A stretch of DNA of 64,000 bases from Zea mays (taxonomy: Eukaryota > Streptophyta > Magnoliopsida > Poales > Poaceae), in NCBI RefSeq assembly GCF_902167145.1, contig NC_050097.1, forward strand, positions 224,583,034-224,647,033, written 5' to 3'. A program made the translations under genes and the position numbers. The notes under the pieces are model-generated. The model worked only from the letters and a program-made list of their open reading frames with translations. It did no database searches and was not told the DNA's origin. Below, in pieces: positions 44,174 through 53,872 of the stretch (the stretch's first letter is position 1; every line of letters begins with the position of its first letter).

Positions 44174-44404
44174 GACTAATATGCAAGCAGGTACTAGGTG
44201 CAAGCGTGCAAGCAGACTTTTAGTCCGTTAGATGTGTATCCAACGGTAGATACAATTATAGTTTGTTAGGGGTTTTTTTATAAAGCTATACTAGGTGGTG
44301 GTGGAAGGGTTTAAGTGCTAAATATGACATTCTGTTAGATCGATCTAACAGATCAAAAATGTCTGCTCGCATGCTTGCACCTAGTACATGCTTGCATATT
44401 AGTC
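44174..44404. mobile_element. MITE with about 40-bp inverted ends
   Basis: gactaatatgcaagcaggta at the left and its reverse-complement-like partner at the right (ending cttgcatattagtc) extend about 40 bp inward with few mismatches (shared gtactaggtgcaagc). The element is 231 bp. No target duplication is clear, so the superfamily is open. Confidence 0.8.
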
Positions 44405-44419
44405 GTTGCCCTATTTACT

Positions 44420-45140
44420 AATGCCTAAATACTTACTAGGTAATAAATAAGTAATAACTACTTACTAATCTACTAATGACTAAATACTTACTAAGTAATA
44501 AATAAGTAATAGCTACTTACTAACTAATAACTATATAGCAACTATTAAATGACCACAACAAACATAACTACATATTGTACTAATAATGTACGAAAATAAG
44601 GTATACGTGAGATCACGAATAAGTCAAGCTAACGGTGGCGAAGGTCAAACCGGACGATCACCTATGTACAAAAAATATAGTACTGTTAGTAAAAAAATCG
44701 GTAGCATCTCCCCTATACGGTGAGGTTTCTAAAACCTGCAAAGGAATAACAGCACGATGTCTGCCATGCGCACTAACCAACACAGAAAACCTGCAAACAA
44801 ACAACAACAATAGAAGAACAACACATTCCATGTACACATACTAACAACTAAATAGCTAGCTAACTATATACACTAACAACTAAATAACTAATAAACTAAA
44901 TTAATACTACAAAACATGTGCTAGCTAAGTAGTAAATAATACTAAAATACTAACTAAATAGAAAACACTAAGTCAATACTAAACTAAATTAATACTAACT
45001 AACCACTAGCTACTAACTAATAAACTAAATTAATACTAACTAAATACTAAACTAAATTAATACTAACTAACCACTAGCTACTAGCTAATAAACTAATCAA
45101 ATACTAACTAAATAAATACTAAATTAATATCAAAACACTA
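44420..45140. repeat. AT-rich ctaact/taaata low-complexity tract
   Basis: About 700 bp built from ctaactaa, aataac, actaaatac and ccactagctac words with local tandem copies (44990-45090 repeats a unit of about 60 bp). It lies inside the MULE near its right end. Confidence 0.8.
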
Positions 45141-45394
45141 AATAAATACCGAATGGGAGCGGAGGGCGACGAACTGGCGGGCTGTGGTCGGCGGCCGGTC
45201 TCTGGCCTTCGGGCGCGGCGGCACCGAGTAGGCGCAGGGGCGACACGATCTGTGGCGACGACGGCGAGCAGGTGGCGAGCGTGACAAGCAAGAGAAAGAA
45301 TGGGGAAAGAAGATCGACCGGCGCCTGAATCTTGGCTCGGCGCTAAGATCTATGACGCCGAGCTAGATGTCACGTCAGCCCTCACATGCCAAAG

Positions 45395-45536
45395 AGTCTC
45401 GGTACTTTGACGCCATGGCTACGCCGTCAAGCAAAGGGTCTAAAAACAGAATTAAGTCGTTCAGGGGTCTAAACGTTAATTTTTTTCCAGAAAAAGGACA
45501 AAAATACAAAAAAATCGGACAAATGGCTATGTGTTG
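45395..45536 (-). repeat. Right terminal inverted repeat of the MULE
   Basis: The partner of the left repeat. It ends 148 bp past the stop codon of the minus-strand RING gene, so it may overlap that gene's 3' untranslated region or poly(A) site. Confidence 0.75.
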
Positions 45537-45684
45537 AACAGTACTGTGTACAACAGCAAATGTTCCATGCGCCAAAGGATTATGATTATGGCCATCCAAA
45601 TTTGGGTCAGCCTACTTAAAAAAAAATTACACAGTAGAATAACAAACAAGAGGTTTGTGTAAAGTAGTTGACGAAAGAATAATA

Positions 45685-48409
45685 TTAAACATGCCAGCCT
45701 CGAGCACGGAGGCGGACGGCTCGGGAGGCGATGGCTCTCAGAGTGTCTCGTGCTGTGGACACGGCGTTCCGTGGCTGCTGCCTCTCCTGCTCAGGCTCCT
45801 CAAAGGCATTCATGAACTCCTCCTGTTGCAACCTGTAAGCCAACGCAGCATCTTCGGATTGGTCCAACCTTACTGCGCTCCTCCTAGGCAACAGCAGCTG
45901 CGAGGCCTGGACGAAGCCCCTCCTGCTTCTTGTGTTGACTTGTGCGCTGATGAAGTTCGCACCAGTGTTGGTGCTTGTTGTACTGCCGGGTTCCATGAAG
46001 CTCCTGTAGCTGCTTCTTGTTCTAGCTTCGGTGCTGCTGCTCCTGCTCCTAGTTCTAGTTCTCATACCATTGCCACCTTGTGATAGCCTATTAGCTCTGA
46101 GTGGGCTGCGGCTCGCGTCCTTATCGCATGGTGAGGTCGAATTCTTTCTTGCCTCAACTTCACCGGGAAACAACAGCTGAATGGTGTTCCAGAGCACTGT
46201 GTTGATGGTGCACGATCTTGAGTTGCTGCAGAGAGAGATACAATAATTTAGTCAAAGCCTTTACACATCGCTTGTCGAGATTGCACAGCTAAGACTTGCC
46301 TGATGAATTGCCTGCATTTTGGACACCGTTTTCCACACTTGGATGCAGCATGTATTAAGCATTTCATGCAGAAGCTGTTAAACAGAGTAGCAGTAGGACG
46401 AGTTTCAGAAAGGTCAACGAAGAAACTGGTTTAGAATATTCAATAACATAATTGCATCAAAAGTTAGTTCAATTCAAAAAAGTTTCAGGTAACACTGATC
46501 AAAATTTTAGGTTGGTGGACAATGTACAGATAATCACCACTCAGTTGAGATAACATTAATTTGAAAATGATAAACCTCAGGAATAAAAATAAGCCCGTCT
46601 TTAGTAAAATAATAATTTATGACCACTCCAGCGTCCAGCCTAACAATGAGAATAGTATTCCATAGTCCTATATATAGGGAGAATCAGAAAAACAAGATTT
46701 GTGTTGAACTGAACATCTACACGGTAAACAAGCTTTCAGTGCCCCATATTTGCTGTGAAACTGAGACTAATCTTTGTTTGAAGCAAGAACGCTCCAAATA
46801 GTTTAAGCTACCATCTATTGTCATTCCTTAGCAGAATAGCAGGCAGCAACAAAAACGAATAAATATGTTGAGAAAGCAACTGCATTGTATGGTTACGGCA
46901 ACTAAAATGAGCTATACAGCGATTCTTGCTATGCTCCCTGCGGGATACATGATTTCTGAATTCAAGTACTCAAAGCATTGTCACAGTAGCGATGAAAGTG
47001 ACAATACTCAAGTCAAGTCTTTTATATAAAGAAAATCAGGAAAACAAAAGGAATTGCAAAATGCGCAGGAAGTGCACATGGGCATTGCAAGTAAGCCCAT
47101 TTGCCTAGGTTAATTAAGGGGTTGTTTGGTTTGAAAAATCAATCTATTATAGATGAGGTGGTGCATCATGAGTTCATTCCACAAATCTGGTGGGAATGAA
47201 ATAATGATGGATCAACTCATTCCATTTCACAAAACAAACAAAAAAGTGAGGACTAAGAAGATAATAGACTACCTCTATCCTTAAACCAAACATGCTTATC
47301 CGACACTTCCAACAAAATTTACCAAATTTCAGGATTATTCGTTAAACTGCAATTTTGACAACAGAAGGAATCGCTTTCGACAGGCAATCAGCATACAAAA
47401 TGAACTGTGCCACTCACGGGAAGCAACTGACATCCTACGGTTGCACGCGGCACCAACAAAATGAACCGTGGAAAGCTTTCCATTTCTTCTCTTTTGCATA
47501 CACATTTTCAGAATTGAAGCAACCACTTTTCCAGAAGCACAGTTAGAAATTACCTGTGCCCACAAGACGTGGTGGTCGGCTCAAAGCAGATCTCCAGGCA
47601 AATCTGCAGAAAATGCAACTCCCAAATCAACCCCCGATACCATCTAGTATGAAACCACAGATGTAACCTCATATAGCATATAGAAAAAGAAAAGAAGTGC
47701 AAGTACAGCGCAAGAGAGCTCCTCCCGGAGGCGATCCATGCACGGCAGGTTTCCCGTGGCCACCGCCTTGTCGCCAGATCCGGACGCCGCCTTGTCGCCA
47801 GATCCGGACGCCTCCTTGTCGCCCACAACGACAACTTTCTCTTCCTCCTTGGTGGCAGCATTCACTATCGATTTGCCATCTAGCAAATTTCCAAATCAAC
47901 GAGAGACAGAAAAACGTCTACGAAGGTTGTACTCGTGCCATGAATTTGCCCAAGAAAATCGAATCGAACTGAGGGAAAAACCTGCCGCGTCGTCGTCGTC
48001 GTCATCGTCGAGCGCGAGAACCACCGGCGGGATCTTGGCCGGAGACTGCCTACGCGGCCTCATCTTCCTACGAGAAGGCGGCATTCAGACGAATGGGATG
48101 ATGAACCCGAGAGTAAGAAAAGCATAAGGACGGAGAATTAGGCCGGGGGCGGGAGGCTGCGTACCTGGTGCTGGATCCGGCGCTGCCGCCGGCGGAGGAG
48201 GTGGAGGCCCGCCTCTTGCGACGGGACTCGCGGACGGGAGTGTCCTCGACGACCATCGCGGCGAGAAGGACGGACTCCTCGTCCCACCCGGCCAGCGCGG
48301 CGGCTGAACGGAACCGCGGGCTGAGCAGGTCGGCGCCGTCCTTGGGCGCCACCGCTCCAGGGCGATGCGGCGCGGATCTGGGGCTGGCGCCCGCATCTCT
48401 GGACGCCAT
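45685..48409 (-). CDS. C3HC4 RING-finger protein, probable E3 ubiquitin ligase
   Basis: Six exons on the minus strand (48409-48165, 48067-47982, 47879-47707, 47603-47554, 46374-46300, 46225-45685) join in frame to 389 aa. The RING finger has Cys167, Cys170, Cys182, His184, Cys187, Cys190, Cys202 and Cys205 (AICLEICFEPTTTSCGH, then KCGKRCPKCRQFI), the full C3HC4 set, spread over exons 3-5. Such fingers recruit E2 enzymes for ubiquitin transfer; the substrate is unknown. The N-terminus is Ser/Arg-rich with an Asp run (DDDDDDD, near 103-109), and the C-terminal half is Arg/Ser-rich and likely disordered, so it may be nuclear. Intron 5 uses a GC donor (cag|gcaagt). The start is the first ATG after the upstream GC-rich leader. 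Convergent with Lon. Confidence 0.87.
47118..47296. mobile_element. Tourist-like MITE in RING intron 4
   Basis: ggggttgtttggtttg at the left and ccaaacatgct at the right are inverted copies, next to taa (47115-47117) and tat. The inside is a loose palindrome. Edges are approximate. Confidence 0.55.
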
Positions 48410-48640
48410 CCTAGCTCCCTCGCTCCCTCTCTCTAAAGTGGCGATGGCGATTTGGTAGCCGTTGGGGGCCTGAGGCGGGGCTGGTTGGAAGCAACGGTCG
48501 GCCGATCAGGAGTTTCGAAATGGGAGCGGAAAGTGCTGCACACTGCAGCCTCACTAGGCTGTGTTTTAAACCTACTTATTAAATTTATGTTTTTTTTAGA
48601 ATTTCGATAATCGTGGAGCAGTCGACGGCACGAGAGAGGG
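48410..48640 (-). promoter_or_regulatory. Upstream region of the RING gene
   Basis: About 230 bp of non-transposon sequence remain between the start codon and the next transposon. It holds a pyrimidine/purine-rich leader (agagagagggagcgagggagc on the minus strand, near 48420-48440). No TATA box was recognised. Confidence 0.45.
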
Positions 48641-49269
48641 TATAGATGGTCAAATGGGCCGTTCTTGACGGGCCGGCCAAGCACGACCCATTTAAGGGCT
48701 TGTTCGGTTATTCCCAAAACACATGGATTGGATGAGATTGGAAAAAAACGAGAAGAGATTTGACTTGTTTGGGATTCAAATCCATCCAATCCCACTCAAT
48801 CCACATGGATTGAGAGCTAACCGAACAAGCCCTAATAATGCCGGGTCGAGCTCGGCACGACAGCCGTGCCATGCTTAGGCCGTTGTCTCGGCCCGCAGTG
48901 CCGGTCCGGCCCGACACGATTATATATTTTTTATTTTATAAAGCATAGTGTATATATATATATATATATATATAGATTTTATATTTGTTATTTACAACAA
49001 ATTCACTAGAGTTTCACTAGTTAGTCTCTTATATATAGTGCTTTCAGCCTTGTAGAGGGAGGTTCTGTGTTCAAAACCCTATTGCGCACAATTTTTTTGC
49101 AATTTTCCTGATTTAATGGGTAATATGGGCAAATTAAACGGGTCGGCCCGGCACAGCTACCAGGCCGGCGTGCCGTGCCGCGTCTGCGGCATGCAGGCCG
49201 ATAGGGCACGACCCGTCTATCTGTCGGGCCTAACAGGCCCGTGCCGGGCCGCCCGTTTGGGCACCTATA
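48641..49269. mobile_element. hAT-like element with tataggtg-type ends
   Basis: The left end tatagatggtcaaatgggcc and right end gcccgtttgggcacctata are inverted copies with mismatches. Both ends hold gggcc/ggcac palindromic words, and a TA run (about 48953-48973) lies in the centre. The layout is like the element at 37956-38763. No clear 8-bp duplication remains. It is interrupted by a MITE at 48696-48832. Confidence 0.65.
48696..48832. mobile_element. Tourist-like MITE (137 bp)
   Basis: The ends gggcttgttcggtta and taaccgaacaagccc are perfect 15-bp inverted copies with taa on both sides (48693-48695 and 48833-48835), as for PIF/Harbinger MITEs. The inside also pairs (catggattg and caatccatg). 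Confidence 0.9.
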
Positions 49270-49553
49270 GGGGGGAGGGGGCAGCAGGTATGCAGAGGAG
49301 GGAGAGGCTAGCGACGACGGGGTCGCGAGGGAGATAGAGGGGTATGGATGAGGTATGATCTAAATAATATTGTCCACTGAATTTGAGTAGAGAAGGAGTT
49401 ATCCAACGATCTAAATCGTTGGTTTTAATGATGTCTTAAGCTTTTGTACAATTTGTTTGGTGAATCTAGTGGAGATTTAAGAAGTGATTTGGCTGGGTGA
49501 TTTTTACAAAGTTTAAACTAGTGGATTATCTAGTGGTATAGATCTGTTATATG
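49270..49553. other. Intergenic segment
   Basis: No feature is supported in these 284 bp between the hAT-like element and the split Ty3 LTR. Confidence 0.5.
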
Positions 49554-50007
49554 AATATTGTTGGGATGGGATCCACGGCCCCCAAGGGGGGTACAAGTCA
49601 GAGGGAAGATAGAGAGAAGCCTGCCCAGGTGAATCCGTCCCCGGATGACCCTAGCGCACCGCGCCTAGGGTTAGATGAGGCGAAGCCAGGCAAGGGGTCC
49701 ACTCGAGTGGATTCCGCGTGTGATCAAAGGACTGCTCTTGTCATCAATACCGCACACGCTGCATTAACTGTGCCTGGCACCGAGCCATGGCGCGGAAAAG
49801 AGCCAGCCCGTCTCCCACTCATGACCAACGAGTCCTAGGCTTGAGCCCCACTCATGACCTATGGGCCCTAGGCCTGAGTCCTCTGACACCCTACGAAGCT
49901 CGCAAGACGATGACTAGTGGTCAAGCTACGAAGACCTAGGGTCGGTGCATGCAGAGGTGGACAGAAGAAGTGATAATGATGCTCGGACTCCCGTCGCTAT
50001 CACGCTT

Positions 50008-51684
50008 TGTAAGGAAAATGGACCCCGGGTCATTTGGCTAATTGAGTTTTGGTGTTTGATGAACAACACAATCCGTGAACTAATGTATTTCCCAAGTGTT
50101 TGTGTGTTGTAGTTCACAGGATGCAAAGTGGATTGAACTGAGGCTCTGAGGATGCAACACCTCAAAGAAGACATTATAAGACTCATAGAAGACATTACAA
50201 AGTAATATTGAAGACACTTTATATATGCTAAGAGTCCAACACATCAAGAAGTAGAAGTGAGATACAAAGCTACAAAACAAAAGTGAAGTTGATAAAGTTG
50301 AGAGGAAGGGCTGACTGAATTGGAAGTGTTTCACAACATCAAATCTGTTCAAACTGACATGGCTTCAACTCTGAGATGTAGACAATTTTATAAGCTTTCC
50401 AAAAAGTCCAAGATCATCAAAATCGGAGTTCGGAGCTAAAAGTTATGCCCATAATACGAAGTCGGAATTGCTGAAAAACTGCAGTAGCATATGGAATGTC
50501 CGGTGCACACTGGCCTGTCCGGTGTGCCAAATTTACTCAAACTGATATGGCTTCAACTCTGGGATGTAGAGAATTTCATAAGCTTTCCAAAAAGTACAAG
50601 ATCATCGAAATCGGAGTTCGGAGCTAAAAGTTACGGCCAAAATACGACAAGCGGACATGGGCTGTCCGGTGCACACCGGACCGTCCGGTGCGCCATGTCC
50701 GGTGCGCCATCTTCGGAAGCTCAAACGGCTACTTTTAACGGCTAGTACACGTGGGATGTCCGGTGCACCACCGGACAGTCCGGTGCACCTGTTCGGTGCG
50801 CCGCAGAAAGCTGCAGAACTGCTTTCCAACGGCTATATTTGAGTTGGGGCCTATATATACTTCACCCAACCGGCCATTTGGAGGTGTGGGAGCCCAAGAA
50901 ACATACCAAGGCATATTGTAGACATTTCCAAGTGCTCAAACACCCAAGTGCTTAATAGAATCACTCGGTGATTAGCGTAGGTGCTTTGTGAAGTGCTTAA
51001 GTTAGTTAGACCGCATTAGCGCTTGCTCTAGGTGAATCCTAGTTAGTTGAGTGAGTTTTGTAAAACCACACAACCCCTCGGCTCTTGCGTGAGTCGTTGT
51101 AATTGTACCGAGTGGGGCGAGAGTCTTGCGAGACCGTGACAACCGCGTTTGTGTCACGGCCGCCACCGTGTACCGGAGGGAACGAGGCCCGCGGCGTTTC
51201 GGCCGGAAGCTCGATAGTGGAGACGGCGGGGAGCGTCCGAGAGGAGCCGGAAGCGGAGCACCACTTGCGCGTGGAGAAGGCCCGCGGCTCTCTACGGAGT
51301 TACTCGACCGAGGTGCTTGGCCCTCGCGTGGGCTTCCCTTTGCGTAGGGGCACCAACGAGGATTAGTCGGGACCTTGCGTGGTTCCGGATACCTCGGTAA
51401 AAATACCGGCGTCATCCACGAGAGTTTGCTTCTCTACCTAGCTCTTTACTTTCCATATTTATATTAAGCATTTAAGTTTCAATCTTGTAGTCATACTTGT
51501 TTAGTGTAGATTGAAACTTAACCTTTGCGGTAGAGATAGCAACACTTAGACAAAACCTAGTTTGCACACTCTAGTTTGATTACTTGCAAAGGTTTTACTC
51601 TAGGGATTTAATTGTGGCCTAGTTTAGTAAAAGTTTTGGAAGTCCTAATTCACCCCCCCTCTTAGGCGTCACCCGTTTCCTACA
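50008..51684 (+). repeat. 5' LTR of the gag-only Sirevirus
   Basis: 1677 bp from tgtaaggaaaatgg to cgtttcctaca. TATA-like cctatatatactt at about 50851-50863. The upstream part holds inverted tccggtg words (50498-50795). A GC-rich transcribed part follows at 51100-51400. Confidence 0.96.
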
Positions 51685-51686
51685 AG

Positions 51687-51699
51687 TGGTATCAGAGCC
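51687..51699 (+). promoter_or_regulatory. Primer-binding site (initiator Met tRNA)
   Basis: tggtatcagagcc, two bases after the 5' LTR, complementary to the initiator Met tRNA 3' end. Confidence 0.93.
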
Positions 51700-51766
51700 C
51701 GGTTTGGCTCATTTGAAACGCTTTAGCTTCACCGCTAAAAAGAGCCGACGCTTTTTAGAGGAAGGG

Positions 51767-53872
51767 ATGGATACCCATAGGCCACCACACTTCGACGACA
51801 CTAACTTCCCATATTATAGTGCTAGAATGGCTTGTTACCTAGAGGCCGTTGATCTAGGTGTTTGGAGAGTCACTCGTGACGGGATGAAACCTCTCAAGAA
51901 TCCCGAGAAACCCACCACGAGTGAGGAAAAAGAAATTCATTTAAATGCTAGAGCCAAAAATTGCTTGTATGAATCTCTTAGCATGGATATTTTTAATCAA
52001 GTATTTACCTTGAGAACTGCTAATGAGATTTGGCTAAAATTGCATGAGCTCCATGATGGCACATCCAATGTCCGTGAGCAAAAACATTGCCTAGTCTTGA
52101 ATGAGTATAATTCTTTTGCTATGAAAGATGATGAGCTTGTTAGAGACATGTATTCTCGTTTGAATCTAATTATCAATGAGCTCAATTCTATTGGCATTAA
52201 TAAGCTAGGTGATGCGGACATTGTGAGGAAGATTATCTCCCTGCTACCACAACAAAGATATGGGAGCATCATCACCATCCTTCACAACATGGAGGATTTG
52301 AGCAACATGACCCCGACCATTGTGATTGAGAAAATTGCAGCCTTTGAGATGTCGCGAAAAATGAGTCGGGGAGAGGAGCCAACTTCCTCAAGGCCATATG
52401 CTTTTGCATGTGATGAAAGGAAGGGCAAAAAGAAGGCTCCCACTCCAAGTTCCTCAAGTGAAGAAGAGGAAGAAGAAGAAAGTGATGATGATGAAGATAA
52501 TCAACCATGCACATCATCCTCCGAGGACGAAGAAACAATCCGACGTGTCGGAAAGGTAATGAGGATGATCCGCAAGATTAATCTAATGGGTGTGCCCCTG
52601 CAGGTCGAGGATCTTCTCTTTAACATTGACAGGAAAAAGCAAAGGAAGAGAGGATGCTTCGCATGTGGGGAGAAGGGCCACTTCAGGGACAACTGTCCAA
52701 ATATGGCCAAGCCCAAAAAGGAGAGGAGCAAAGGCAAGGCGCTAACAAGTGTTAGAACTTGGGATGATTCTTCAAGTGAAGATGAACCTCCAAGGACGCG
52801 CAGCCACTGGTCCTCGTCACGATCATCACGGTCATCACACAAATGCCTTATGGCAAGAGGTAACAAAAGCATTCCATCCTCTAGTGATGAAAGTAGTAGT
52901 GATGATGAAGGTGAGGGAAAGCCCTCTCTAGATGAGCTTGCGGAAGCCGTAGAATTTTTCCAGGATGTTTGCACTAAGCAAAAAGCTCAACTTAAAACTT
53001 TGAAAAATAAGTTGGTTAGCTCTCAAAATGATTACAAAGGTTTGCTAGAAAAATTTGAAACTTTTGCAAACTTAAATAGTGAGCTATCAACTAAAATTGA
53101 GCTATTAGAATCTAGTGCTCCATCCACTGCTACCGATGATAGCCTTATTAAAAAGAATGAAAAACTTAAGGCTAAGTTAGCTAGCTCCCAAGAAGCTATT
53201 GAAAATTTGCTAGAGAAAATGGAAATTCTTAGCATACACAACAATGAGCTAACTACTAAGCTAGAAAACATTGGTAGCACCCCAGCAGCATCTTTAGTTG
53301 AAATACCTGAAATAATTAAGAAAGATGCCTCTACTTCCTGCTTTGATTTAATTGATGATTCTAACCCCTGCAACCAAGTCGTTGTTGAGAATATTGTTGT
53401 AGAGACATGTACAGATGAGGTTGCAAAGGAAAATGAACAATTAAAGCAAGAAGTGGCTCGCCTTGGCAAGGCTTTGTATGACAAGAAAGGCAAAGCCAAA
53501 CAAATCCAACCTCCACAGGATAACACCACTGCGGGAGTGAACAAGCCTATGGAGGGAGAAACTGTGATTTGTAGGCTATGCCACAAGGAAGGCCACAAGT
53601 CTTTCCAATGCAAGGCGATGACCGGGGATAAACAAAGACAAAAGCTCAAGCAAAAGCCATCAAGCAAAATCTCAAACACCTACATCAAAAAGGTGAACAA
53701 AAAGGATGCTACACCATATTTGATCAAGAAGAAAAATAACGAAAAGGTGATAGCAATCAAGGCCAACAAGCAAGCCAACAAAGGAAAGGGGGCCAAACGC
53801 ATCTGGGTGCCAAAGGAGATAATTTCAACCATGAAAAGCATCAAGAAGGTTTGGATCCCGAAAGGGAAGTGA
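51767..53872 (+). CDS. Gag of the non-autonomous Sirevirus (701 aa, intact)
   Basis: The frame starts at ATG 51767 (MDTHRPPHFDDTNFPYYSAR), 80 bp after the primer site; an earlier open stretch begins only with GTG. Residues 10-200 are a UBN2-type Copia gag domain. An acidic Ser/Glu/Asp tract follows (about 230-260). A first zinc knuckle (CFACGEKGHFRDNC, about 297-310) is followed by an Arg/Ser tract, a Leu/Lys/Glu-rich region likely to form coiled coils (about 390-600), a second knuckle (CRLCHKEGHKSFQC, about 602-615) and a Lys-rich tail ending WIPKGK. Gag would form particles and bind the element RNA. No stop or frameshift interrupts it, so it may still be expressed. No pol frame follows. Confidence 0.93.
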   Translation: MDTHRPPHFDDTNFPYYSARMACYLEAVDLGVWRVTRDGMKPLKNPEKPTTSEEKEIHLNARAKNCLYESLSMDIFNQVFTLRTANEIWLKLHELHDGTSNVREQKHCLVLNEYNSFAMKDDELVRDMYSRLNLIINELNSIGINKLGDADIVRKIISLLPQQRYGSIITILHNMEDLSNMTPTIVIEKIAAFEMSRKMSRGEEPTSSRPYAFACDERKGKKKAPTPSSSSEEEEEEESDDDEDNQPCTSSSEDEETIRRVGKVMRMIRKINLMGVPLQVEDLLFNIDRKKQRKRGCFACGEKGHFRDNCPNMAKPKKERSKGKALTSVRTWDDSSSEDEPPRTRSHWSSSRSSRSSHKCLMARGNKSIPSSSDESSSDDEGEGKPSLDELAEAVEFFQDVCTKQKAQLKTLKNKLVSSQNDYKGLLEKFETFANLNSELSTKIELLESSAPSTATDDSLIKKNEKLKAKLASSQEAIENLLEKMEILSIHNNELTTKLENIGSTPAASLVEIPEIIKKDASTSCFDLIDDSNPCNQVVVENIVVETCTDEVAKENEQLKQEVARLGKALYDKKGKAKQIQPPQDNTTAGVNKPMEGETVICRLCHKEGHKSFQCKAMTGDKQRQKLKQKPSSKISNTYIKKVNKKDATPYLIKKKNNEKVIAIKANKQANKGKGAKRIWVPKEIISTMKSIKKVWIPKGK

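Larger units (their letters stand above)
37650..45536. mobile_element. Decayed Mutator-like element (MULE) between Lon and the RING gene
   Basis: Long diverged terminal inverted repeats lie at 37650-37790 and 45395-45536. They share tttagacccct-aac-acttaattctgtttt, gatcatttgct/gaccctttgct and ccatggcg words. Inside are a GRF zinc-finger gene (plus strand) and the start of a MURA-like transposase (minus strand), the gene pair seen in some maize MULEs. The transposase catalytic core is missing. Later insertions are a hAT-like element (37956-38763), a solo LTR (40419-42760) and a MITE (44174-44404). A shared aacagtactg lies at 37583-37592 and 45537-45546; on the right it directly abuts the repeat and may be the target duplication. 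Confidence 0.75.

Noticed and set aside
51686..51766. Longer gag start upstream of 51767
   Set aside because: The open stretch begins with GTG inside the primer-binding region; the first ATG is at 51767 and begins the recognisable gag domain.
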